This document shows, one piece after another, positions 19,439 to 29,225 of a stretch of 64,000 bases of DNA (positions are counted from its first letter, which is position 1; every line of letters starts with the position of its first letter). A model generated the notes under the pieces. The model worked only from the letters and a program-made list of their open reading frames with translations. It was not told the DNA's origin and made no database searches. Source of the DNA: Saccharicrinis sp. (GTDB taxonomy: Bacteria; Bacteroidota; Bacteroidia; Bacteroidales; Marinilabiliaceae); NCBI GenBank assembly GCA_024635555.1, contig JAGXIO010000017.1, forward strand, positions 29,797-93,796, given 5' to 3'. The position numbers were made by a program, and so were the translations under genes.

Positions 19439-20368
19439 ATGAAACGTTTTTGTTTTACGCTGTTGGCTTTTCTTCCTTTTGTAGTTTTATTATATGCAGC
19501 ATTATTGTATGTAATGGGCTCATTTATTCCGCCCGCTGCAACACCCAATATTTTAAATAGTTCTATTGTAGGACAAACTGAACTTCGTTTAAAAGAGGTG
19601 AAACATTTTGGTACAGTAGATATACTTTTTTTGGGCTCATCACATGCTTATCGTGGGTTTGACACACGGATATTTGAAAAAGCAGGGTTTCGATGCTTCA
19701 ACTTAGGAACAAGTGCGCAAACACCATTGGAAACAAAAATTTTATTGCGTCGTTATCTGGACCGACTAAATCCAAAATTAATTGTTTATGATGTTTTCCC
19801 CACTACATTTTCAATAGATGGAGTAGAGTCTTTTGTAGATATTTTGGCCAACGATTCGGTTGATTTTGCCACCTTTGAAAAGTTTATTGTAATGCATAAC
19901 GTAAAGCTTTATAATACTTTCTTTTATCAAATCTTATCAGATCCACTGCATAAAAGACTCGAATTAGATCAACCAAAGCATATCGATGATGATACTTACA
20001 TCAACGGAGGTTATGTGGAGAAAGAAATATCGTATTTTAAATATATTAACCACCCCAAACAAGAATGGAAGTTTAACATCGAGCAATATAAAAACTTTGA
20101 AGAAACATTGGAGTTAATAAAAAAAAGAAATATTGAGGTAGTATTGGTATTTGCTCCTATTACTTCTTCGTTATATCATTCATATACAAATAACAAGTTG
20201 TTCAATGATAAAATGGATGCTTATGGCGAATACTATAATTTTAATGAGATGTTAACGTTGAATGATTCATTGCACTTTTTGGATGAGCATCACCTGAATC
20301 AATACGGTGTGCAACTATTCGATGAAAAATTGATAGAACTTTTAATAACAAAGGGCCAAATCCCTTAA
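19439..20368 (+). CDS. SGNH-like membrane-anchored/secreted protein
   Basis: TM near N-term, LFLGSSHAYRGFDT block, C-term FLDEHHLNQYGVQLFDEKL. The listed start at 19370 lies in the repeat; ATG at 19439 (MKRFCFTLL) is more likely. Confidence 0.75.
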   Translation: MKRFCFTLLAFLPFVVLLYAALLYVMGSFIPPAATPNILNSSIVGQTELRLKEVKHFGTVDILFLGSSHAYRGFDTRIFEKAGFRCFNLGTSAQTPLETKILLRRYLDRLNPKLIVYDVFPTTFSIDGVESFVDILANDSVDFATFEKFIVMHNVKLYNTFFYQILSDPLHKRLELDQPKHIDDDTYINGGYVEKEISYFKYINHPKQEWKFNIEQYKNFEETLELIKKRNIEVVLVFAPITSSLYHSYTNNKLFNDKMDAYGEYYNFNEMLTLNDSLHFLDEHHLNQYGVQLFDEKLIELLITKGQIP

Positions 20369-20536
20369 ATAAAGACCTTATGGTATTTTATTTTTATTTG
20401 TCAACGGATTTGATTAAATTGGGTTAATCTTTTTTATTTTATCAAATTTAATTTACCCTAAATTTATAGGCATATATCGTTTTAGTAATGCATATATTTA
20501 TCACAGAGTAAATTAATACTAAACCCATCAATGTAA

Positions 20537-21805
20537 TTGAATATGAAAAAATTTGCTCTTTTCTTGTTGCTCCTTCCGATTTATCATGTTACTCCTGCGC
20601 AGATTGTGGCAGATCATAACGTAGTGGATATGTACGATAAAATACCCCAACAATGGGTGGATGAAGTAAAAAAAATGTGGGTAAGTGTGGCAGGAAAGTC
20701 ACATGCAGAAGCATATATTACCGGAGCCGACATGCTCGATGACAATGACCCTACCAAACCGTCTTCAAAAAAATATGAAGGTGAACCGGAACCTTATACG
20801 GATCAACATTTAAGGATAAGTACAGCAATCCGGGGTACACAAAATTCCCCTACTGCATGGGAATACCAAAACGAGCAACAACATTGGTACACTAACCCAG
20901 AAGCTCGTGAGCGCATTAAGGCATATCTTCAGTATTGTCATGATATTGGTCCCAAATTAAGTGCTACTATGTACGGTTGGTCATACGATGCCCAATTTGA
21001 AAATGAGCCTTCGGGTGAATATGACCCTGCTTATCATGTCCGTTGGGCCGGAAGGACTACTGATGGGCCAGATGGTAGCCGCATTTGGGGCTTGGATGAT
21101 CAAGATAAAGCGATAACTGGAAATAGCGTTAGTATGAATACTTATATCGAGACCGTTAATGAGTACAATCAATATTGCAAAGATAACGACATAGCCACAA
21201 AGGTAATATTTACTACCGGGTCGGTCGATAATGGTGATCAAGGATGGGCTAAGGGTGAACGAGGCTATCAGCAATTCTTAAAATGGCAGTATATACGGGA
21301 TTACGTGAAAAATTCTGGAGGTGGTTACTTGATAGATTATGCGGACATACTATGCTACAATGATGCCGGACAATTTGAAACGACAAGCTGGATAGATAAT
21401 AATCAAACTGAGCAGACCTACGGCTTAATACACCCTGATAATCTGGAGGGTGGTTATACGAGTCACATTGGCTATAACGGAGCCGAACGTGTGGCCAAAG
21501 CGATGTGGTGGTTACTCGCCCGCATGGCCGGTTGGGATGGTAAACCGATTTCAACTTCCGTACTTCAGGATGATAAAACAGATACTATTCAGGTGATAGA
21601 AAGAGATGGGCTCGTGGAGATAAAATCAGAAGAAGATATCACGGGGAAGGTGGTTAGTTTAATTAGCGTAAACGGGCAAACAGTGCAAAAAAAAATGATA
21701 GAAGGTAATACTTGCCAAATCAATATGGATAGTCTTCCCAGCGGAATGTATCTGCTTGTAATTGCCTTGGACAATCCTTTTAGTAAAAAAATTATTAAGC
21801 ATTAA
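20537..21805 (+). CDS. Secreted SGNH-like protein with T9SS-type C-terminal sorting domain
   Basis: Signal peptide MKKFALFLLLLPIYHVTPAQ; C-term ISVNGQTVQKKMIEGNTCQINMDSLPSGMYLLVIALDNPFSKKIIKH. Confidence 0.65.
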   Translation: MNMKKFALFLLLLPIYHVTPAQIVADHNVVDMYDKIPQQWVDEVKKMWVSVAGKSHAEAYITGADMLDDNDPTKPSSKKYEGEPEPYTDQHLRISTAIRGTQNSPTAWEYQNEQQHWYTNPEARERIKAYLQYCHDIGPKLSATMYGWSYDAQFENEPSGEYDPAYHVRWAGRTTDGPDGSRIWGLDDQDKAITGNSVSMNTYIETVNEYNQYCKDNDIATKVIFTTGSVDNGDQGWAKGERGYQQFLKWQYIRDYVKNSGGGYLIDYADILCYNDAGQFETTSWIDNNQTEQTYGLIHPDNLEGGYTSHIGYNGAERVAKAMWWLLARMAGWDGKPISTSVLQDDKTDTIQVIERDGLVEIKSEEDITGKVVSLISVNGQTVQKKMIEGNTCQINMDSLPSGMYLLVIALDNPFSKKIIKH

Positions 21806-21828
21806 TCGTATAAACTTCACAATGTATT

Positions 21829-21866
21829 ACAACAAAAAAGCCGGGTGAACCCGGCTTTTTTGTTGT
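21829..21866. terminator. Bidirectional hairpin terminator between convergent genes
   Basis: acaacaaaaaagccggg tgaa cccggcttttttgttgt, perfect 17-bp stem. Confidence 0.92.
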
Positions 21867-21876
21867 TGTGCGAATG

Positions 21877-22770
21877 CTACTGAAGTGCTTCACCTGTTAA
21901 TTTAGTTTTTGTACCGTTGTTTTCCACCACATCAATAATCCTGTTGGCAAACAATCGCGAAACTTTTTTCGAAAAATCACCACCGGGATGAGAGTTATAG
22001 GGTGTTAGTGCGTAATCATCCTTAAAATAGAGGCCACCTTCAGTTTGTAAAGCGTACAAATCCCAAAGGTAAATATTGTCGCCTTCTTCGTTCCATTCAT
22101 TTATTACCCAATTATAAAAGGTCTTGGCTCTTTTTGCCTCCTCGTCGGGTAAATAATATTGCACCTGCACTGCACCCGTAAATAAGATAAATTTAGTATT
22201 AGGGAATTCGTGCATCTTCTTTTTTAAGGCTTTATACTGGAGCTTATAGTTGGCCATTGTTTTCACATCCGAATTAATATCGGCAGAATCCTGGTCGGGC
22301 TGAATATTGCTGGAGGGGTAGCAATGCTTAAAAATAATTACCTGATAATCTTTTGTAAGCATTTCCAGCGTAGGTTCTTCTAGGTATGGCTCCCCTCCTG
22401 CATTCTTTACCCAAATGTTATAATAGTCGTAGGGATAATTGTTCCATCCGTAAGGCGATATTTTTGGAAAGGCCATTTCGGTGATTCGGTAATCTGTCTG
22501 GTTTTCCAAGTTATGTGCTTCAATATAAGCGGGTACACGTGGACTTTTAGTCATCATTTCTGCAAGACGATCACTAATTCGGTTAACTACTTTGATAAGG
22601 AAAGTGCGTTTGGTGCCGTTCCAAATGGCACTGCCTGTGCTGTGATGTAAAAATGCAATATTCATGTCGGAGCTTGTTTTTGTTGTTGGAGTAGCTTCTT
22701 TTGAATTGTTGCACGAATTGAGGATAACGAAGAATGCGCCTAAAACAAAATAAATTAATTTGATTTTCAT
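21877..22770 (-). CDS. Secreted lipoprotein, possible SGNH-like fold
   Basis: Lipobox FFVILNSCNN; IAFLHHSTGSAIWNGT N-terminal block, SHPGG near C-term. Confidence 0.55.
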   Translation of the reverse strand: MKIKLIYFVLGAFFVILNSCNNSKEATPTTKTSSDMNIAFLHHSTGSAIWNGTKRTFLIKVVNRISDRLAEMMTKSPRVPAYIEAHNLENQTDYRITEMAFPKISPYGWNNYPYDYYNIWVKNAGGEPYLEEPTLEMLTKDYQVIIFKHCYPSSNIQPDQDSADINSDVKTMANYKLQYKALKKKMHEFPNTKFILFTGAVQVQYYLPDEEAKRAKTFYNWVINEWNEEGDNIYLWDLYALQTEGGLYFKDDYALTPYNSHPGGDFSKKVSRLFANRIIDVVENNGTKTKLTGEALQ

Positions 22771-22994
22771 AAAAATGCAATTTTAAAATGAACATTGACT
22801 GATTTTCTATTGGCAAGCGGATGCATTAATATACTACCTTGTTACCAGTTGAAAAACAAATTTACACCATTATTGTTTATTGCGCTTGGTTTTGCGAGTT
22901 TTAATAGAAACAAACCAAAGATACTTTAAAACAAAAAAAACCGGAAACAAGTATGTTCCCGGCTCTATATTTACTTTTTAAACAAAAGTTTAAA

Positions 22995-25013
22995 CTATTG
23001 CTTTGTAACCGTTGTGCTAATTATATCTACGCCATTATCTAAGTTTATTTTGTAATTGCCTCTTAGCAGTGGAGCTAGGTTTAATACCATTTTGTTGAGG
23101 TTTGGTTTTGCCGAAAAATAATCTGTCAACATGGTTTGCCCCACTTCGTCTGTAACGGTCACTGTAATATTGGCCACCTTCGAACAGGTGAATTGAATGG
23201 CAAACAGCCCAATAGTAGGGTTGGGGAAGCTTTTAACTATTTTATAAGTGACATTCACATCATCGGGTAGCTTGGTAACTGTACACGATGTGTTTGAGTT
23301 GCCATTGCTTAAGCGAATCGTATATACACCCGCAGCTAGGCCACTTAAATCAACCTCAACCTGATTGTTTTGTCCAATACTGGCCTCATCACTTGGCTGA
23401 ATAAACTGGTTGCCCGTATCGTCGGTTGCTGTAATGCTAACGGTGCCTGCTTGTGGTGAGTAATAAGTTACCGATACAATATCCGCCGTTTTATTGGGGG
23501 TGTAGTCTGTTATTTCTATAGGTTTATAGTCGTTGGGCACATATTCAAAAGCTCCAAGGTCTGGGGCAGCACCTAGATATGTATTGGCGTCAATGCCTGC
23601 AGCTCTTAATTCACTTGCAATTACTGTTTCTAAATCAAGTCCGGCATCGATTAAATCACTGCCTGCAACAAGTTTCATAAAATTAACATCAGGCAGCGAA
23701 CCATCGGGTTTACGGGGAGATTTCAGTTCTTGGACATTTAAACTAATAAAATCATCGTCTGTAACCGTGTAGGTTTCGTTTATTCTAAACCAAGGCAAAC
23801 TACCAACTTCTTCTGCTGGTGCAAATCTAAAAGTGTTATTATATGTTTCGTAAAATTCACCTACTGATAGAATATAGGGATAACCAGCCGCTGTGATCTC
23901 TACGGGTTTATAAGCTATATTATTATAATATTTAGGAGGGGTTATGCCATTATAAGCATCATTTATAGATATTGATATACTTATGCCGTTGTTATAAAGC
24001 GAATTGTTATACACCCTAGATTCATTAGGATAATACGGGGCATAAGCTAAATCATATAAACCAAGACCTAAATTACCAGCTGCAATACAATTCTTAAGTA
24101 CCCGTCTTACTCCAGTAACATTAGGGCCTACATGAGTATTCCCAATCGCGTCTTGTGTAGCACCGATACCTCTATTAGCTCCATACTTAAAACCATTACC
24201 ATCAAGAGCACCGGCGAAACCTTGATTAAATGCCCAGCAGTTATCAAATATCAAACGTCCTGGCCCCGATATATCAAAACCATCATCGCCATTACCCCAA
24301 GCACGGCAACCATAAAAATAAAGGTAAGTACCGCTTTCAGCATCCATCTTACACCCATCAGAACCATTACCTGGTACAGAACTTACTAAATCTACACAAT
24401 CATATATGTCACAATTAATAAACCGAGTTGTATCAGTAGGTATTTCAGGATATTCAGGATGCCCTGCAACACCCCAATAAGTCATACCTCTACCCCCAAC
24501 ATCGTGTATAGTCATATTCTCAAAAATCATGTTATGAGTAATACCGTTACCAATACCACAAGCAAGTTCTTGCGAAGTTGGCTGTATAACATTACGTACA
24601 GTAAGACCTTTGAGGTGATACCAGCCAACACGAGTAATATCTAATGCACTATTAAAGCGATTTCCCGTCATATCCACTTGTGAGCAATCAAGGATAGGAA
24701 CTTCGCCAGGATAGTTGAAAAATTTAATAGGAGCTTCTCTAGTGCCTGTATTGCCATATCCTAATTCAGGGTCAACTATTACTATGGCATTACCAAATGC
24801 ATGTTCCTGTGGATACCAAACGCCCCCCCTAAAATAAACCGTTTCGCCCGCTTGTGCCGTAGAAAAGGCTTTTTGCCATGTTCCCCATGGTCTGTCGTAT
24901 GTGCCAGGGCCGGAATCGTTCCCATCTACTGCCACATAATAATCGCCCCCTATGTCCTGTGCCGTAATAAGTAAGGGCACGAACATCAATAAAGTTAATA
25001 GTAACTTCTTCAT
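22995..25013 (-). CDS. Secreted right-handed parallel beta-helix protein (polysaccharide lyase-like) with T9SS-type C-terminus
   Basis: Signal peptide, YYVAVDGNDSGPGTYDRPWGTWQKAFSTAQAGETVYFRGGVW start, repeated strand motifs, C-term NPTIGLFAIQF...LRGNYKINLDNGVDIISTTVTKQ. Confidence 0.8.
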   Translation of the reverse strand: MKKLLLTLLMFVPLLITAQDIGGDYYVAVDGNDSGPGTYDRPWGTWQKAFSTAQAGETVYFRGGVWYPQEHAFGNAIVIVDPELGYGNTGTREAPIKFFNYPGEVPILDCSQVDMTGNRFNSALDITRVGWYHLKGLTVRNVIQPTSQELACGIGNGITHNMIFENMTIHDVGGRGMTYWGVAGHPEYPEIPTDTTRFINCDIYDCVDLVSSVPGNGSDGCKMDAESGTYLYFYGCRAWGNGDDGFDISGPGRLIFDNCWAFNQGFAGALDGNGFKYGANRGIGATQDAIGNTHVGPNVTGVRRVLKNCIAAGNLGLGLYDLAYAPYYPNESRVYNNSLYNNGISISISINDAYNGITPPKYYNNIAYKPVEITAAGYPYILSVGEFYETYNNTFRFAPAEEVGSLPWFRINETYTVTDDDFISLNVQELKSPRKPDGSLPDVNFMKLVAGSDLIDAGLDLETVIASELRAAGIDANTYLGAAPDLGAFEYVPNDYKPIEITDYTPNKTADIVSVTYYSPQAGTVSITATDDTGNQFIQPSDEASIGQNNQVEVDLSGLAAGVYTIRLSNGNSNTSCTVTKLPDDVNVTYKIVKSFPNPTIGLFAIQFTCSKVANITVTVTDEVGQTMLTDYFSAKPNLNKMVLNLAPLLRGNYKINLDNGVDIISTTVTKQ

Positions 25014-25445
25014 TTGTGTTGTGTTTTTGTGTTGTGTTTATATAGTGTTGAATTTGTGTTGCAAGCTTAAGTATTGTTATAACTCGAATAACTATTTAAT
25101 GTTTTTTGTAATTAAAATTCTTTATTTATTTTGCTTCTCCAAACAATTGTCAAATTTACGAGTTTTATTCAAAAAAGGTTTCAAACATCTTACTTATCAT
25201 GTATTTTTAACTATTCGTCAATAATGTTTTATGTACTTTCAACAATTTGTCTTCATTGTTGTTGTTTTTACGTTAGAGATTCTTAAATCACACTTATTGC
25301 GAAACTTTAGCTATGGACAGGCAACGTATAGTTTTTATTGTAACTGAATCTCATCAATTAAATAGATTGTTCTGTCAATAAAAAGCAAGAGTTAATAGAT
25401 AGATTCATTAAATTGTATGAAAACTAATTAATAAACCATTGTATC

Positions 25446-26267
25446 ATGAAGAAATTGTTAACATTATTAATAGCCGTTAGCGTACTAGGCTTGGTTTCGT
25501 GCGAAAAAAACTCCGGTCCTTCGGAAGTTCCTGGTAATATACCCGGATTCGGAAACAATACCGACGTGAAACCTGAAATAAAAGAGAATTTTGTTTATCC
25601 GGAAGATATTACATTAGAAGGTGTAATTACCGGTGCCTCAAATGAAACAACCACTGCAAGCAATTTAAAATCTGCCAATTCAGGCAATTGGGAATATGGG
25701 AGCGGAGGGGATGTGAAGCTTAAACTTACTCTAAAAAATAATTCCAACACGCCCCGAACCATCTTTTTACCTAAAGGACTTATTTGGGAATCTACTCAAA
25801 ATGGGTATCAGCATGGTTTGCAACTTCAAACGGTTTGGATTAGTTTAGCAGGTAAACAATCTAAAGAAGTTATTATTGATTTGTATTGTGCAAATTTCAA
25901 TTTGTTGCCATATCCTGGGCATGACGTTGTTTACCATATTTTGGGTGTAACAACTTCTAAAATTATTTGGAGATTTTTGGATATGATTGGCTGGAAGATG
26001 ATAAATTTTGAAATGATTGCAGCAAATCAGTCAAATCCCGGCAATCAACTTAAATCTTCGGAAGGGCCAACGTTTGATGTGATTTCGGCAAGGTTGCAAT
26101 CGATGTTGCATAAGCTTACGGATAATGGAGCGGAGTTCACGGATGAAGATATTGCATTTATCAAAAGTATTCCAGATGTGGAACATGAAACTGCACGAAA
26201 ATATCTAGACAAAGATGTTACTTATCCATTATATTTGGAAGAATATAGTGAAATGGTTAAAAAATAA
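25446..26267 (+). CDS. Lipoprotein of unknown function
   Basis: Lipobox VLGLVSCEKN; no recognised family. Confidence 0.8.
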   Translation: MKKLLTLLIAVSVLGLVSCEKNSGPSEVPGNIPGFGNNTDVKPEIKENFVYPEDITLEGVITGASNETTTASNLKSANSGNWEYGSGGDVKLKLTLKNNSNTPRTIFLPKGLIWESTQNGYQHGLQLQTVWISLAGKQSKEVIIDLYCANFNLLPYPGHDVVYHILGVTTSKIIWRFLDMIGWKMINFEMIAANQSNPGNQLKSSEGPTFDVISARLQSMLHKLTDNGAEFTDEDIAFIKSIPDVEHETARKYLDKDVTYPLYLEEYSEMVKK

Positions 26268-26374
26268 ATGTAATGATCTGTAAAAGATTAGCAAGCAGTA
26301 TTAGCTGTTTATTAATTTCGGAATTAAGTTTATTTAAAACTCAAGCAGTTAGAATATAAACTATTAAATAAGAA

Positions 26375-26406
26375 TGGGTAAATCTGGTTTAGATTTACCC
26401 ATTTTT
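26375..26406 (+). terminator. Hairpin terminator
   Basis: tgggtaaatctggtttagatttaccca followed by tttttg. Confidence 0.75.
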
Positions 26407-26581
26407 GTAATCGCAATTTTGTAGCTTTTAAATTACAAGTTTAAAACGTTCATCATATTTTGGTGTATTTTAAATCAAATTTGTGGGTATTTACTTGCAT
26501 AAATTTGTAATTTGATGATTATTTGTGCAGTCTGGACACCAAACCTAGAAAGATAAGTCGTATAAACTTACATACATAACA

Positions 26582-28483
26582 ATGAAAAGTATTCTATTAA
26601 ATATTTTTAATGGTCGTGTTGTTTCCCCTTGGTGGATTCTGCTGATTGATCTGGGTATTTCGGCAAATGCCTTTGTCCTCGCCTTTATTCTTAGGTTAAA
26701 CGTTCAATTAACGGCATATTCGGTTTCCGATATGTTGATTGGGGGTACGTATGTGTTGACGGTTTATTTGGTATCCTTTCTTTTGTTTGGTTCTTACCGT
26801 GGAGTTATCAGGCATAGCAATTATAACGAGCTAAAGCTTTTGGCTGTAGCATGTTTCAGTGCTTTTGTTTTTCTAATATTATCCAGTTCGGTTTTTGAGT
26901 GGCTCCAATATGGCTGGTTTATAGTGCCTCGTTTGGTATTGATATTTCATTTTTTGATGACCATAGTACTCAGCTTTACGTTTAGGATTTTAGTGAAAGA
27001 AACCTATAGTTCATTAACTAAAAAGAATACCTCCACTAATGTGTTTATTTATGGAGCCGGGGATATGGGGCAAATTACGCTTGAAGCTATCCGTAGCGAT
27101 AAAGCCAATCAGTATAATGTAGTTGGAATAATAGATGATAACGCGAACATGAAAAACGTTGTGCTACATTCTGTTCCGGTTTTTAGTTGGGAGAAAGCAC
27201 TGAGGGTTGGTGAGGCTAAACAGATAGAGGTGGTTATTCTGGCCATTAACCGTATTACAGTTAAACGTAAACACGATATTACAAATGCCTGTTTGGATAA
27301 GGGATGGAAATTAAAGGTAATGCCCTCGGTGGGCAATTGGGTAAATGGTATTTCCAACCAAAATCAGATTAGGGATATACGCATTGAAGATATACTGGGA
27401 CGCGAAGAGATTAGGCTGAATCAACTGCAGATAATGGATGGTTTGGATGGAAAAGTGATAGCGGTTACTGGAGCTGCCGGTTCCATTGGTTCCGAAATAG
27501 TGCGACAGCTGTTACGCTTTTCGGTTAGAAAAATTGTAATGGTGGACATGGCCGAGTCGGCGTTGTACGATTTACAACAAGAGTTGTTGTTGAGTCATAC
27601 GGATGCACCGTTTAATGTTGTTTTGGCTGATATTACCAATGCGCATCGCATGCAGGAGGTTTTTGATTTATATCGTCCTCAGATAGTTTTTAATGCAGCA
27701 GCCTATAAACATGTACCCTTATTAGAGGAATTTCCTTACGAAGCTATCCGCGTAAATATTGGTGGGGTGAAGGTGTTGGCCGATTTGGCTATTAAGTATC
27801 AAGTGGAGAAATTTGTAATGGTTTCTACGGATAAAGCGGTCAATCCAACCAATGTGATGGGTGCTTCTAAGCGCATATGCGAAATATATATTCAGGCTTT
27901 GTCACAATTAAAAGATGTGAAAACTGAGTTTGTGACCACCCGTTTTGGTAATGTGTTGGGTTCAAATGGTTCGGTGGTACCTTTGTTTAAAAGGCAAATA
28001 GAACGGGGTGGGCCTATAACTGTAACGCACAAAGATATTACCCGATATTTTATGACCATTCCCGAAGCGTGTCAATTGGTTCTTGAAGCCGGCTTTATGG
28101 GACGTGGTGGTGAGATATTTGTATTCGACATGGGTGAACCGGTTAAAATTGTTGATCTGGCCAAGGAGATGGTTCGCCTCTCTGGGTTAAAACTAGGTGA
28201 GGATATTGATATTACCTACACTGGACTACGACCCGGAGAGAAATTATACGAAGAACTGCTGGCGTCTAAGGAAAGTACAATGCCTACACATCATGAGAAA
28301 ATTATGATTGCCAAAGTACGGCAATATGAATATGTCATTATCAAAGAGCGTATTAAAGAGCTGTTACTTGCGCTTAAAATGGAAAATAATGAGCACCTCG
28401 TGTCCCGAATGAAAGAGTTGGTACCTGAATATAAATCGCAAAACAGTCAGTATAGTGAGTTGGATAAACAGATGATACAATAG
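26582..28483 (+). CDS. Membrane-anchored nucleoside-diphosphate-sugar 4,6-dehydratase (CapD/PglF/WbpM-like)
   Basis: N-terminal TM helices, CoA-binding-like domain (YGAGDMGQ), second Rossmann VTGAAGSIGSEIVRQLL, STDKAVNPTNVMGASKR, TGLRPGEKLYEELL. Confidence 0.97.
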   Translation: MKSILLNIFNGRVVSPWWILLIDLGISANAFVLAFILRLNVQLTAYSVSDMLIGGTYVLTVYLVSFLLFGSYRGVIRHSNYNELKLLAVACFSAFVFLILSSSVFEWLQYGWFIVPRLVLIFHFLMTIVLSFTFRILVKETYSSLTKKNTSTNVFIYGAGDMGQITLEAIRSDKANQYNVVGIIDDNANMKNVVLHSVPVFSWEKALRVGEAKQIEVVILAINRITVKRKHDITNACLDKGWKLKVMPSVGNWVNGISNQNQIRDIRIEDILGREEIRLNQLQIMDGLDGKVIAVTGAAGSIGSEIVRQLLRFSVRKIVMVDMAESALYDLQQELLLSHTDAPFNVVLADITNAHRMQEVFDLYRPQIVFNAAAYKHVPLLEEFPYEAIRVNIGGVKVLADLAIKYQVEKFVMVSTDKAVNPTNVMGASKRICEIYIQALSQLKDVKTEFVTTRFGNVLGSNGSVVPLFKRQIERGGPITVTHKDITRYFMTIPEACQLVLEAGFMGRGGEIFVFDMGEPVKIVDLAKEMVRLSGLKLGEDIDITYTGLRPGEKLYEELLASKESTMPTHHEKIMIAKVRQYEYVIIKERIKELLLALKMENNEHLVSRMKELVPEYKSQNSQYSELDKQMIQ

Positions 28484-28608
28484 TATTTGCCGTTTTTTAT
28501 AGCTACTATTTTAACTTTCCGTTAGACAATTTGTTTTTTTAATTGGAGGTAACAAATTGTTTTTAATTCCGTATCAAGGAAACTAACTAATTGATTAAAC
28601 TTTTTATT

Positions 28609-28857
28609 ATGAGGGAAGATATACGAAAATTTATTGCGGAAACTTCATTTACTAACTTATCCGACATTAAGGATGAAACCTTAATATTCGATGAGGGCAT
28701 TTTTGATTCAATGGGACTATTGGGACTAATTAACTTCTTGGAAAGCGAATTCAATGTTGTAACAGAAGATACCGAATTACAAGAAGAAAACTTTGGGAGC
28801 GTTAAACGAATTGCCGCTTTTGTTCAGAAAAAAATAGGTGTAGTTGTTGCTGACTAA
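28609..28857 (+). CDS. Acyl carrier protein (second, isolated)
   Basis: FDEGIFDSMGLLGLINFLESEFNV with DSM phosphopantetheine-type motif; ATG at 28609 preferred to 28591. Confidence 0.85.
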   Translation: MREDIRKFIAETSFTNLSDIKDETLIFDEGIFDSMGLLGLINFLESEFNVVTEDTELQEENFGSVKRIAAFVQKKIGVVVAD

Positions 28858-28941
28858 ACGACTTTTTACACTACCAATGGAATGTGAGGTGTTTTGCTTT
28901 CCACCACACGCGTAACTAAGAATTGTAACTTTTAAAGAAGA

Positions 28942-28978
28942 ACGTCAAGACAATTCATTACATGTCCTGACGTTTTTT
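28942..28978 (+). terminator. Hairpin terminator
   Basis: aacgtcaagaca ... tgtcctgacgtt + tttt. Confidence 0.7.
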
Positions 28979-29195
28979 GTATTATCTACTCCTGACGTGT
29001 TTGTTTCATTTCATGAATGTATCGTTATTTGTGATGGTCACATTTATAAATATCAAAGTGCACGCCTATGCATTTTGAGCACAACTGTCTGTTTTTTCCA
29101 CCTTTTAATTTGAACCGAACGGTTAAAAACCTTTAAATACAATTGTTTATGCAATTTATTTAAAATCAACAGCAAAAAAAAACCGAAATAAAAAC

Positions 29196-29203
29196 TACCT
29201 TTG
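29196..29203 (+). promoter_or_regulatory. Bacteroidota -7 promoter element (TAnnTTTG)
   Basis: tacctttg about 23 nt upstream of the typA start. Confidence 0.65.
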
Positions 29204-29225
29204 CACCCTCATTTTTTATTAATAT

